From the NCBI GenBank assembly GCA_030522415.1, contig CM060131.1:12509703-12573702 (forward strand): a stretch of DNA of 64,000 nucleotides, in the 5' to 3' direction. Shown here one piece after another: positions 13,262 to 24,418 of this stretch; position 1 is the first letter of the stretch, and every line of letters begins with the position of its first letter. The notes beneath the pieces are model-generated. The model saw only the letters and a program-made list of their open reading frames with translations, was not told the origin of the DNA and ran no database searches. A program made the position numbers and the translations under genes. Source of the DNA: Channallabes apus (taxonomy: Eukaryota; Chordata; Actinopteri; Siluriformes; Clariidae).

Positions 13262-15060
13262 TAGTGTATATTTGCTTGCAAGGCTTTCATGACTAATTAA
13301 ACACTCAAAGCATGTATAGCTGATTTCAATTTAATTTAATGTTAACATTCCACGCTTTATGAAAAGTGCTTTTTTGTACTCATCAGTGTTTCTTTAAACC
13401 GATCACACGGTCTGGCATGTATTATTTATTTTTCTTTAGCAAACTTCCTCATATGGACTCTCAAGGAACTAGAAGACTTACCTTGCCGATGGCAATTTCT
13501 CCCCATCATCAGCAGACCAACAAATCGATTCAGCACTGACTGAAGACAGGTGTCATGACAGGTATGCCCAAGCAGAATTTGAGGCCTCTATGTTTAGAAG
13601 GTTAGCCTAGGAATAATTTAAGTCTCCTCAAGTTAACAGGTTAAATAGGATATTTGGAAGGCTGTTTATTGGCTTGGGGAAAAATAAATGGAAGCCTATT
13701 ACAATAAAAAGCTCATTAGGGTGAAAGTAAAAGTATGTTGTGTACACCGTTCCAATCTAATACTGCCTTTAGCACTTTAATTTCTTAGCATTGGATTTAG
13801 CTGTGACACTCTGAATCTTACTGCTGGCTTGGTTGTCTACGAGGAAAAATAAAGTCATTCCACCTGTTCATCTCACCATCTGCTAAAGAGTTTTTTTTTT
13901 TAATGGGATTGCATAAGGGTCACAAACTGCTTAATATTTATCATAAGGATTTTTATGGCATGCTGAGAATGAAATGTGAATATATGTGGGCATGGAATAG
14001 TCTCTCAAGACTAAACAACAAACTAGATGCCTTTTTGCCAGATGTGGATAACCCAATATTCCAGATGTCATTCAGGCATTTGATATGTTAATTCTATTAA
14101 CTGTTATAATGGTAGCTGTATCTAGTTCACTCAGTGTTTAAATAACCCCGTTGCATTTTTCTTGGAAAATCAGCAACCTAAAACTAATAGCTAGGACTTA
14201 TTTCGTTTCTTTAAAGAAGCCATTTTACTTGGCTGGTAGAGCTTGAATTTGCATTGTCCTTAGACCACAGCCCTTCAGCTCTGACCTTGACGGCAAATTT
14301 ACATTTTGTGCTTCGTCGATGTGAATTGCTTCTACCTTTCTGGAATTCTCAAATGTATTGCAAAATAAGCAGGCGATCAAGCTGGTAACTAGCCATAAAA
14401 AAACAAGTCTCAGATGGTCTTGAGAAACTGGTGACTATTTTAAGTAAGAGGTAAATGAATAAATAATATAATCATATTTGCCACCAGAGTTACAAAATAT
14501 CCAAAAAAGGTCTGATTACAGGTCTTCACCTATGCAATACTTTTATAATTAATATATGTACCTTTAGACCCTCTATATAGAATTTTTGCATGTTTGATAC
14601 ATGACTGATTCTGTTTCGATACATACACAATAATTTCATTAATATTAAAGATATAGAATTGGATTTTAACAACCCTTTGCTACCTTCTATTTTTGTCCTG
14701 GAACGATGCCTGCATGCAAAAAGGAAAACATGCTTTCATTGTGTCAGCAATGAGGAGAAAACACTAATGCATGCCCCAATAGCAGGGGAGTGTTGCTGTT
14801 TACCAGGGAAAAGGCAGTTTAAATAATTGAGATGTTCCTTTATGGATGAATGAGCACTATAATAATAAGATAAAAACAAAAGTGGTGAGTGAGGCAGGTA
14901 GATTTGATTTGATTTAAGGGATCATGGCAGAGGCCCTGCTTCTAGCACTGTAATATTATATTCTGTAAGGGTGTGAAGCTAATGATCTGTACTGTTGGAA
15001 CCCAAATTAAAAGAATACAATAATATGTTATATACTGAATAAATCCAGGAACTATACACA
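13262..15060. other. Noncoding DNA with one splice-bounded segment
   Basis: No long frame or recognisable repeat. A segment at 13,440-13,560 is bounded by a pyrimidine-rich acceptor (TTATTTTTCTTTAG) and donor-like GACAG|GTATGC, and could be a small exon of an unknown transcript. All three plus-strand frames contain a stop inside it, so it would be a terminal or untranslated exon. Confidence 0.3.
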
Positions 15061-15586
15061 CAAAGGGCATTCAAGTCAAACAAAGCCTTGTGATGAAATG
15101 TATCATGCATGAAGGCATACAGTAAAACCAATTCACATTTACTTAAAACGTCAAACACAATACTGAAATGAGACTCTTAGCCGCTGTGAAACATTTTAAT
15201 GTTGCAAAGGTTTTAAAGAAGGCCTGATGTTTGTTGAATGATGATGCTGGCCAAGGTGGCTCAGAGCCCACTGCAGTCATTCCCCTTAACATTGAGTCGA
15301 TGGTGGCTCCGGCTCCTGACAAAACTTTCTACAGTACGTTGATAATATTGAAACATTGAGATAAGTGCATTAGTGTACTGTAGCAGGGGATTATATAATA
15401 TATTAAAAGGTAGTTTTTTTTCACATAACTGCATTGTGTTATTCTGCACAATCAACTCAAGTCAAATTTATTTTTCAAGCACTTTACCAAAGTGTTGTGC
15501 AATCCTAAAATACAGTAGCTGCAGATATACGTAGAAACAGACTATTTTAAAAATATGAAAGTCCCAGTTTCACTTGAATGCCCCCA
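15061..15586. mobile_element. Mariner-type MITE, about 525 bp
   Basis: The ends are inverted copies: GGGCATTCAAGTCAAAC at about 15,065 and GTTTCACTTGAATGCCCCC at about 15,567. No transposase frame remains. The inner sequence near 15,360-15,420 matches 24,328-24,372, the right part of another mariner copy. Relative to that copy it carries a 5 bp insertion at 15,371-15,377 that makes TACTGTA. Confidence 0.6.
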
Positions 15587-16313
15587 TATATATTATTATA
15601 AAAGTTAATAAATTGAACATGAAAAAATGACATCTGGAACATTGGTTTATTCATATCTGGCAAAAAAAACATTTCATTTGTCTAGTGAGACCTAAGTTGA
15701 CATTAAGTACAAAGTTGTCAAAATAATACTTGAGTAATGCGATAAAATACTGACATATTGTACACCACTGGCTATATTGACAAAATTTATCTTACATCTA
15801 ACATATAATGTGTAAAAGGTAAAAATAGTAAACACAGCCACCCACATTATCAAAGATTTTAAAATTCGAAAATGAGCAATTAGTTTGATCATAATCATGA
15901 CCTGCATCAGTTTCTCTAAGCTCATTTACTGTACTGTGGTCAATTTTAGTCATTCATTAGCCGGTACATCAAGGAACAAACCAATCGAATTTTAACTGCA
16001 GTTTTTTTTTTCACTCTGTTTTTTTGTAAACCATGTGTTTTGAGTTTGATTAATAAAAAGGTGCTGCAATAAAAACAAAACTTAACCTACAGTACAATCA
16101 TCAGTAAGATGTTAATGAATAGTGAAAGGGTTTGTAAAAGAATGGAATTGCTTAGATCCACAGCTTAAAAGAAATTATAATCATAAATTCAACATTTAAC
16201 AGTGTATTATTAGCATTCATCAATGATGGCAGCTTTAAAAGCTAAGTGATAAATGAATGTAATGCTTGCCCACCAGATTTTGTGACGAATGTGATTCAGT
16301 AGTAGTACTGTAG
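15587..16313. other. AT-rich noncoding DNA
   Basis: No gene, microsatellite or clear repeat is seen apart from scattered TACTGTA/TACAGTA heptamers. Confidence 0.4.
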
Positions 16314-16760
16314 GTGTTTGGTTTGGAGAACATGAGCATGCAAAGTATCATGCTGGCACGGTTACAAAATAAAGACAGAAATAAAGAAAATCCAGACAGG
16401 CATTATATTTACAAAGTGTTTTGCATGGATGATACAGTAGATGGGTGGGAAGGTAAAGAGATTGAACTGGAATATCCTATCTGGTATGGTGTTGGAGCTG
16501 GTGGATGGGTGATCACGAACAGCGATGGACACAACATGGAGGCAGGAGAGACGACGAGGCGAGAGGGCAGGAAATGAGGCGTGGGAAGATCGCTTGGAGA
16601 GGTGAGTCATGGAGTCCTTGTCCATAAGGGAGACCAGACGCAGAGTGAAGGGAAGTGAGGTGTTTTTGTATTGTGCTGGTGATGAGGTTCAGGTGTGTGC
16701 AATTAGTATTCGGGTGATTGGGAGCGTTGATTGGGGCGGAGCCTGAAAAACCCGTACTGT
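16314..16760 (-). repeat. GC-rich block, perhaps an LTR fragment
   Basis: Composition differs sharply from its flanks. On the minus strand the text runs from a GC-box-like CTCCGCCCC through CT-rich sequence, a pattern seen in LTRs of fish Gypsy elements. No terminal TG...CA pair or target duplication could be fixed, and no protein match is visible. Confidence 0.25.
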
Positions 16761-16982
16761 ACATGACTTTTATAAAGGCACTCCTTTTCATGTAGATCAA
16801 TTTCTAGCAAAATCAGGGGGTTCTTTTTTACAAAATATTAGCCTCATTTAAACCACCATGATAAAGTGGTTTTCAGGTGAATCGTGCTGTGTCACGCTAT
16901 TAATTAACATGACCTTATTTTTCCTAGTGAGCTTTTAATTTAACTAACACCAACACAAAAATATAAATCTCCTTCTAGCATG

Positions 16983-16983
<1 letters not shown>

Positions 16984-17016
<33 letters not shown>
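16984..17016. repeat. (ATT)n microsatellite
   Basis: About eleven uninterrupted ATT units. Confidence 0.95.
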
Positions 17017-17017
<1 letters not shown>

Positions 17018-17079
17018 TGATTATATACCAATAAACTGGTGACAAGATTGTGAGCACTCAAGGTCCATTTTGGGTACCA

Positions 17080-17345
17080 AAGTTCAGTCAGTTTCGCCGA
17101 ATCCCACAGAAAAATGAATGCAGCACAAATTGTTGAAAAAAGTTACATCTGGTCATCAGAGAAAGGTATAACAACATCCAACGGATCACAGCCTGCCGCA
17201 GATAGGGGTAAGCAAGCAAAGAGTTCAAGGTTGTTGACCTGGCCTTCAAACTACGCAAATCTCAATCCAAGCAAGGATGCACCATTCTGACCTACGGCGG
17301 CTCCATCCTACAACTCACAGCATCCGAAATAACATATGAAAAACA
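17080..17345 (+). mobile_element. Internally deleted Tc1-like fragment (family D)
   Basis: Pieces of one Tc1 transposase gene in order but with gaps: a segment containing CGAATCCCACAGAAAA and GCACAAATTGTTGAAAAA, then GAGTTCAAGGTTGTTGACC and TCTCAATCCAAGCAAGG, the equivalent of the catalytic PDLNPIE region. Related fragments lie at 33.7, 56.1 and 58.8 kb. Confidence 0.55.
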
Positions 17346-17376
17346 AAACTATGAAATAACATATACGTATGGCATT

Positions 17377-17733
17377 CATTCATTCATTCATTCATTTTCT
17401 ATACCGCTTAATCCTGTGTTCAGGGTCGCGGGGGACCTGGAGCCTATCCCAGGAGACTTCGGGCACTAGGTGGGGTACACCCTGGACAGGGTGCCAATCC
17501 ATCGCAGGGCACACACACATACACACACACCCAATCACACACTATGGGCAATTTAGGAACGCCGATTAGCCTAATCTGCATATCTTTGGACTGTGGGAGG
17601 AAACCGGAGTACCCGGAGGAAACCCACCAAGCACGGGGAGAACATGCAAACTCCATGCACACAGAGACGGGAATCGAACCCAGACCCTGGAGGTGCAAGG
17701 CGACAGTGCTAACCACTACACCACCGCGCCGCC
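17377..17733 (-). mobile_element. Full-length V-SINE (DANA/Mermaid type) with 13 bp target duplication
   Basis: The 357 bp element lies between two copies of TACGTATGGCATT (17,364-17,376 and 17,734-17,746). On the minus strand it starts with a tRNA-like head (GGTGTAGTGGTTAGCACTGTCGCC, an A-box-like stretch; then GGGTTCGATTCCCG-type B-box), continues with the conserved body (TTTGCATGTTCTCC, CCGGGTACTCCGGTTTCC) and a CA/TG-rich segment, and ends in a GAAT tetranucleotide tail. Such elements are transcribed by RNA polymerase III and mobilised by LINE enzymes. Confidence 0.9.
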
Positions 17734-17746
17734 TACGTATGGCATT

Positions 17747-19017
17747 AGGTAATTAATTAAGACCACCAACAACAAGGCAGTTGTTGTTTTTTGGGTCCCG
17801 AAGTTCTGCTGTTCTAGTATGGTTCTTGCAAGAATAATATTATGTGCATATGCAAACCCATCATCCAAGGAAAGCAGGGCCAAAACCTACATCTGCTGTA
17901 GAGAAAAAGTTCATTTATCGTTAACAGCCTTAGGAATCAACAATTAACAAACAGCACCTTGGACTAGAGCCATTATGAAGTCTTTACAGGGCATAAGTAG
18001 CAGATGCATCTCAATATCAACTGTTCAATGGATATTTTTGCATACTTTGGATGTCTACAGCTTTTTTTTTTTTACAATGTTGAAAGAAATAAAAATCAGG
18101 AAAGAGCAAGGAATTCAACAGTATGTATGTATTTATGTAAGTGTGTATGTATGTATGTATGTATGCATATTTATTCACAATAATGTTTGCACCTCTGGTT
18201 AGTCCTATATGTACGTACAGAGAAATCCAGTGTGTATAAGAGAAGCTGGAAATGTTTTGCACCATCTGTGGAGGAAATAATGCTGGTGATGTTGGCAGAA
18301 AACTAAAGGTGTCGACTGTCTTCCAGACTCAGATTCATTAACACGCTTAAATTTAGACCTGAAGTGTTCTGAAGGGAAAACTCATTTGTATAGCGCAGCT
18401 CCTTCGGGTCGCATTTTCACGAGAAAACACCCGGCAGCACTAGGGGAAAAGGGAAGTGTTTCAAAATGCTCATCGAGCATTTCACATCCACAGCTTTTTT
18501 TTTTTTTTTTTCAAACATCTAAAGAGAAAATGATTTAAGGGTGCATTATGTAGGTTGCTGTCACAAGAGACAAAAGCACAGGCGAACTGGCACTCTTATC
18601 CCTGAGTCTCAGATGGAGTAATCTTATTATTGCTAGCTTCTCTCTCTGTAATGGAAGATGTTTTTGTCTTAGACGTTCTCAAAAAAAGCCTGGCTGTCTT
18701 TGTTGGAACAGTTGTAAGAATGTTGTGCGTGCGTGTATGGTGGGGTATAGGGATAGATGTCTTTTTATCCTTTCCTTCTGGGCCTGCATAAATATCCAGC
18801 ACTTTCATGTCTTCCAAATAGCTAAAGGACACTCCGACAGTGAAGACATCAACAAGGCGTTATGAAATGCACAAACTGATGCCAGTTTGAATCAGACATG
18901 ATTCATGCTTTAGGCCATGGTAGTAGATTTGTATTCATACCCTCAAATCCAGGCAGCTTATATTCAATTTTTGACAGGTTAAGAGTTTAAACTTTAAATT
19001 TGAAAATTCTACCAAAG
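17747..19017. other. Noncoding DNA with a short GTAT tract
   Basis: A TATG-type microsatellite lies at 18,119-18,168. A frame of 78 codons on the minus strand near 18,600-18,830 has no recognisable domain and is probably chance. Confidence 0.4.
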
Positions 19018-19136
19018 CTGGCCATCCAGGGTGTACTCTGTCCTGTGCCCTAAATCTCTTGGGATAGGCTCCAGGCTGCCTGCAACCCTGTATACAGGGT
19101 AAAGCCATATAGAGAGTGAGTGAGTGAGTGAGTGAA
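19018..19136 (+). repeat. 5'-truncated V-SINE with GTGA tail
   Basis: Starts inside the SINE body (CCATCCAGGGTGTACTCTG) and ends in a GAGTGAGTGAGTGA tail rather than the more common GAAT tail, suggesting a subfamily shared with the copy at 52.64 kb. Confidence 0.75.
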
Positions 19137-20785
19137 TTCTGCCATTCATTAAAAAAAAGTAGAAAACAGCTTTGTCAAGATTTAAAAAAAAATTACAATG
19201 ACTCAAAATTAGTTGATGTTCTACACCAGTGCAACAACAACAACAACAAGAAAAAAGCTGAATGATTTAAACTGCTACAAGTTTAATATATCTGAAAGGA
19301 AAATTAAAGTTGACTTCCATTGATTCTACAAATATTCTGCATACAGTAATTCACTTACAGAAGTAAACAAAGTGTTTCAGAATTGTTTTGATGGAAAAAT
19401 GCCCCATTATAGAAAAGATGACGAAGTCAGAAGTAGTCGCAACAGAAGTGATAGAAACCAGCACTGACATTGTAATATCGAATCATTACCTCAGAATGAA
19501 TTGTTACATATATTGTGTACAAATATGCTGTGTGATGTTGATTTTATTTGCACTGTAATGGAGGCAAGCTGTGCAAAATAACTGACTGATAAAATACATC
19601 ACTACACACTTCAAAAACAAACAAAAAAAGTTCTCCAAGAGTTCCCTGGACGTATAATGGTCCTACTTGGATTGTTACTCCCCATAGAAAACATACTGAT
19701 ATACAGTAGGGTTATGTATACAACCTTTAAGGGTGGTGTATTGGCAGGGTGTATTGAATGCTTCTTCCAGCTTAGGTTTATTTACTTTTAGCCTCCTAAA
19801 TGTGAAACTCGATATGAAACCACTAAGGAGGCCAGTTATTTCCAATCTAAAAGAAAACTCTATGAACTCAGGGTTCTGTAGAGAGATGTTGATGTACTGT
19901 AGCATTTATTAAAGGAGTCCCCAGTGTCAGTGCTTTATGTCAGTCAGAGGTAAAGCTGTAAGTTGAAATTTCCAACACAGGAAGGTCTTTGGTCTAAATG
20001 ATTGTTTATGGATGCAGTATTGTGAGTGATATCATGAAGCTTTGTTCGAGACAAAAATTACCCATGCTCCAGTTACAGTATATTAAAACTTCTGTCTTAT
20101 CAGCACTTTCCGTTCAAGGCTACTGTCTCCCCAGTCACTGCTGTGCAGGTGTGAATGTGTTATATGAGTTGATTTGTAACTGCATTGAGGGCGAAAATGG
20201 ACGCTACTTTTGTGATTCACACAAAAGAAGAGTAGCGTGTAGTGATTTGTTTTTTGTTGCGTGAGGGTGTACCTGATGCTGAAACAACTCACGTTAGAGC
20301 ATAAACAGAAATGTTTGGATATCTGAAATTACAGTAAATTTCAAACTTGGACAGATACTCTAAGGAAAGAGTGAAAGTTTCTTAAAGAGAATCACGAGAC
20401 ACAGATTCAACACTGAGAGCCTGAGAGTAAACTGCAGTGTATGGAACAGAAACATCCTCAATTGCTGATGAAGAAAAAGTACAAAAGTCCACCATCAGCT
20501 AGAAAACGGAGGCTTAAAGATTTCTGGGATTCTCAAGGGTCAGTATTGGAACATTATCAGGAAAAAGGTTCAACAATCAATAGTGTTCTCAGCAGTGCTG
20601 CCTTATAGCAACCGAAGGAGCCACCAATGCATATTTCTAATGATATGCACCAAGTTTTGTGTCAATATGCTGAAGTTTTCCAGAAATACGGTATTTGATT
20701 ACTTTGTGTTACTGTACCTGTACCATCCCCTAGTTGAGACACAACACATCTAAAAATAAAAAAATAAATGATCAAATGCAATACA
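19137..20785. other. Noncoding DNA, nothing recognised
   Basis: No gene or classified repeat was identified. Short chance frames only. Confidence 0.4.
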
Positions 20786-20789
20786 GTTC

Positions 20790-20801
20790 CCAAATTGACC
20801 A

Positions 20802-20869
<68 letters not shown>

Positions 20870-20990
20870 TCTGCGATGGATTGGCACGCTGTCCAGGGTG
20901 TACCCTGCCTTGTGCCCTGAGTCTCCTGGGATAGGTTCCAGGCCCCTGCGACCCTAAATACAGTACAGGATGAAGCGGTATAGAAGATGA
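20790..20990 (+). repeat. 5'-truncated V-SINE carrying a long TG tract
   Basis: The SINE begins at CCCAAATTGACCATAG, contains a (TG)n tract at 20,804-20,866, then the typical 3' part with CTGGGATAGGTTCCAGG. Near its end it has a 5 bp insertion (TACAGTACAGG at 20,959 instead of TACAGG in the copies at 28.0 and 31.66 kb). Confidence 0.8.
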
Positions 20991-21118
20991 AGATGTTAAA
21001 GACATTTCTAAGTTTTGGTGTATGGTCACATTTCTGTGATTCCAGAATCAAACTCTGTGTGTATGTTTCAGATAAAGTGTAATGACAAAAGGTTGATACA
21101 CGAATGCACAGGTTTATT

Positions 21119-21456
21119 CATTCATTCATTCATCTTCTATACCGCTTTATCCTGTATTTAGGGTCGCGGGGACCTGGAGCCTATCCCAGGAGACTCAGGG
21201 CACAAGGCAGGGTACACCCTGGACAGCATGCCAATCCATCGCAGAGCACACACACACACACTATGGTTAATTTGGAAACGCCAGTTAGCCTAATCTGCAT
21301 ATCTTTGGACTGTGGGAGGAAACCGGAGTACCCGGAGGAAACCCACCAAGCACGGGGAGAACATGCAAACTCTATGCACACAGAGATGGGAATCGAGCCT
21401 GTCCGGGAATCGAACCCGGACCCTGGAGGTGCAAGGCGACAGTGCTAACCACCGCC
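21119..21456 (-). mobile_element. V-SINE with 14 bp target duplication
   Basis: Flanked by TGCACAGGTTTATT at 21,105-21,118 and 21,457-21,470. Same organisation as the copy at 17.4 kb, with a small duplication in the B-box region (two copies of a GGGAATCGA phrase). The last bases of the tRNA-like head are missing. Confidence 0.9.
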
Positions 21457-21639
21457 TGCACAGGTTTATTTTACTGCAAAATTAATTTTATTCAAAATTT
21501 TAATTGACCAACTTGGTTTTGTGAATATTAAATTTGTTACCACAAGAACATTTAGCATGTTGAAAGAATATTAAAAAACAAAAAAAAACAAGCATGATTT
21601 GATGTCAAAATGCTTTAATGTGAAGAGCTGTTTTATAAG

Positions 21640-22045
21640 GGATCTTCAAGTCAAACCAGGACTTTTGATTGATAAGAATAACAGAACATAGTTGTGAGAG
21701 TAAAACCTACAATTTATTTTTCTACCCTCCTGCTACACTAATGAACTGAACTCAGTGTTTCACTTGTGCTTGGATACCATCAAGACAACAGGAAGTTTTC
21801 TCAGTACGTCACTGCCATGCTTCTCATTTGAAATGCTGGCTTCCCGGAATTCCTTTAATGGCCCAAACATGGAAATTGCTTGGAGTGAGGTCGGGACTGT
21901 ACAGGAGACAATAACTCCCTGCTGAGTTCCTGTAATGTGCAAGTGGTATTGGTGAAAGATTATGACCGGTAACTGTTGAATGAAGTATTTTTTTGTGAAT
22001 AATTGCTTTGTACATAAAATCAATGTACAGAGTCACATTTGCTCC
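21640..22045 (-). pseudogene. Mariner-like element remnant
   Basis: The left edge, GGGATCTTCAAGTCAAACC, matches mariner ends in this window. On the minus strand the conserved C-terminal region YSPDLTPSNFHVW can be read, where mariner transposases have the last catalytic residue within a PDL-P-D motif. The frame shifts and no start remains. Confidence 0.55.
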
Positions 22046-22330
22046 ATTGCTACATGTTCTATTCTTAGATGGGGAAAATGATATCAATAAATTTCTCTTA
22101 TTTAAATTGTCTTTTTTGGTGATTTTTTTTTTTTCAGACAAAAAGGAAAAAGAAATACAATAGGATGCTATAGTATATGTTTTTCATGCTTGACTCCCTA
22201 AATAGTGTTGTATTTTTCCCTCTGACAATAGTAATGATCTGCTCTGCCAATAAAACTCCTCAAATAAAATATCCATCAAAACATCTTCTGTATATGTAAT
22301 ATTCAATAAACTCACATTCATTTATTCTTT

Positions 22331-22556
22331 CTTTTATTCATTTTCTACTCTTATTCTATACAGGGTTGCGAGATGCCTGGACTGGTGCCATCCATGACAG
22401 GCAAATAGCCGGGGGACGAAACCGGAGTACCTGGAGGAAAAGCAACAAACACAGAGAGAACATGCAAACTACACACACACAGACCTGAGTTAGGAATTGA
22501 ACCTTCAACCCTGGAGGTGTAAGGCCACAGTGCAATCCACTACACCACGTGCTGCC
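22331..22556 (-). repeat. Divergent V-SINE
   Basis: The tail, the CCGGAGTACCTGGAGGAAA body and the head (CTACACCACGTGCTGCC) are all recognisable, but there are many substitutions and deletions, so this is an old copy. Confidence 0.7.
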
Positions 22557-23269
22557 TATAAACATCCATATTACACATAACTTAAGGGGAAACTGAAGCC
22601 CTGTTGTGGTTTAGATAGAGTTGGAAAACCTGGTCCAGTTAGTCATTCTGTGTAATGAAACTACTCCATAAAAACAACTTGGGGAAAAAACAAACTGTGC
22701 CTTTTCTCACTTTGACCAACTAAAGTATAATGTATCTCCTGAGCTGTTATGGAACTAATGAAAAAAAAAAGAAGAATGATCAGCGTGCTGTAGTAACCGA
22801 CTAATTTCCAAAACATCCCAGAGCAATATCTGTTTGAATGGAAATATACAGATGAAGAATTGAAGAGGACTGATGAAAAGAGAGCCAGAAGGCTTAGAAA
22901 GAGCGAACCAGCCAGTGTAGAAGCAGAACAGCCGAGGGCAGAAAGAAATTGCTGAGGTCGGGGCAGCAAACATCATTCAATGCCAACTAAAATTTAACGT
23001 CAGTCATAACTGGCACTTCACAATACAACTAATCCAAGGACTCTGTGTATCTTAAAATGACAACTTTTGGTAACACCTTGTTTGGTTTGATATTTTGGAC
23101 AAAAACTATAGAAAGCACATAAAATATAGACATATTTTATCATAGCTTCAAATGCTTATTTGTGGGCCACATTTACCTAACATAACACACATTCCAAAGA
23201 GATAATTATAAAAATCAAATGATGCACAGTAATTGCGCTATAACGATGTTCATCAAATGGGATCATTAT
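22557..23269. other. Noncoding DNA, nothing recognised
   Basis: No gene or classified repeat is visible. Confidence 0.4.
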
Positions 23270-24418
23270 TACAAGGAGTGTTTGAGTCAAACTGGGATGA
23301 ATTTTCTTGTAAAATTCGCCTTAAAACTGTTTGACATTTACAGAAGACAGTAGGGTGATGACACTCTTATCCGCAGGAAAAAAAATTGAACGATGGACAT
23401 GCTTTAAAGAAGTCCGTATGTCTGTGAATGATGTGGCTTGGAGTCCTGCAAACATTCAGTGATTGTAAGGTCCGATCCTTGAAACTTGACGGATAAGTTG
23501 TTGCAAACATGCTTAATAGACGCATCCGTATATGGGAACTGTACACACAGTCATGAACACCATTTGCACATTACACGAAGTACAGGAACTGCTGGTAATT
23601 ATTGCCAAATCCTCCGTACAGTCCTGACCTCTCTCCATGTTTGGTCTACATCAAAGGAGCTCCTGGAAGGTTAGCATTTTAGGTTTAGGTTTAGTTTATT
23701 TATATACTGTAGCACATTTATAACAGCCACGAGACTGACCAAAGTGCTGTACATCCACATCATAACATCATATAAAGGCTAAAAATACACGATACACATA
23801 AATACTTAATAGGCAGGAGAGCCTAGTAGGCCAGGGAAAACAGGTGGGGTTTTAAAAATAGTCAAACTAGGAGCCATTCGGATATCAATTGGCAAGTCAT
23901 TCCAGAGACGAGGCCCAATAACCGAAAAAGCACGGTCACCTCTACGCTTAAGTCTGGAATGTGATATTAAGAGGCGGTTCTGATCACAGGATCTCCAACT
24001 TCTCAGGGGGGTATGATGGTGCAGCAATTCAGATAAGTAGATGGGTGCTTGCTGGTGCAACGAATTTAAAAACAAATAGTAAAATTTGAAAATGAATTCT
24101 GAATTGAACAGGCAACCAATGAAGGGCTTTCAAAAGCGGAGTCACATGATCCCTTTTTTTCTTTTTCAAGAGAAATTTAGCAGCGGCGTTCTGAATCAGT
24201 TGAAGACTGATTATGGTATTTAGAAATACCATAATAAAGAGAGTTGCAATAGTCAAGGCGGGTTGTAATGAAATTTTTAGGACATGGTCTATTTCGATGG
24301 TGTCTGAACACAAGAGAAACTCTGGAAGAAGTGCATTAATGTGGCAGGAAATTATATAGAGAATTTTAGGTTAACATTAGGTTCTGTTATTCTGTACATT
24401 CAAAAGTCCCAGTTTTAA
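23270..24418 (+). mobile_element. Mariner-like element split by a LINE fragment
   Basis: Left end AGTGTTTGAGTCAAACTGGGA at about 23,277. The transposase remnant runs to 23,679 (ending near the equivalent of a FGPLKE-type motif), and the right part resumes at about 24,311 and ends with TTCAAAAGTCCCAGTTTT near 24,400. The material between is a LINE 3' end on the other strand. The right part matches the mariner MITE at 15.06-15.59 kb. Confidence 0.55.
23680..24310 (-). pseudogene. 5'-truncated LINE (L2/CR1 group) 3' end
   Basis: Minus strand reading gives the C-terminal part of an RT protein in two frames: [26 protein letters not shown], then SELLHHHTPLRS and GPRLWNDLP. This is the same region as in the L2 copies at 8.5-9 and 39.2-39.6 kb but from a distinct family. 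A 3' UTR with a TTTAGG-repeat tail follows (23,680-23,697). Confidence 0.75.

Noticed and set aside
16983..17016. CRISPR-like or other spaced repeat array
   Set aside because: The only regular arrays are simple microsatellites and SINE tails; no spacer structure exists, and the DNA is eukaryotic.
18596..18832. 78-codon minus-strand frame as a small gene
   Set aside because: No domain, signal peptide, splice context or Kozak-like support; length is within chance for this composition.
20734..21051. Frames of about 65-130 codons made of repeated Thr-His or Val-Cys
   Set aside because: They are translations of (TG)n/(CA)n microsatellites within SINEs; the same holds at 31.4-31.7 and 51.8-52.2 kb.
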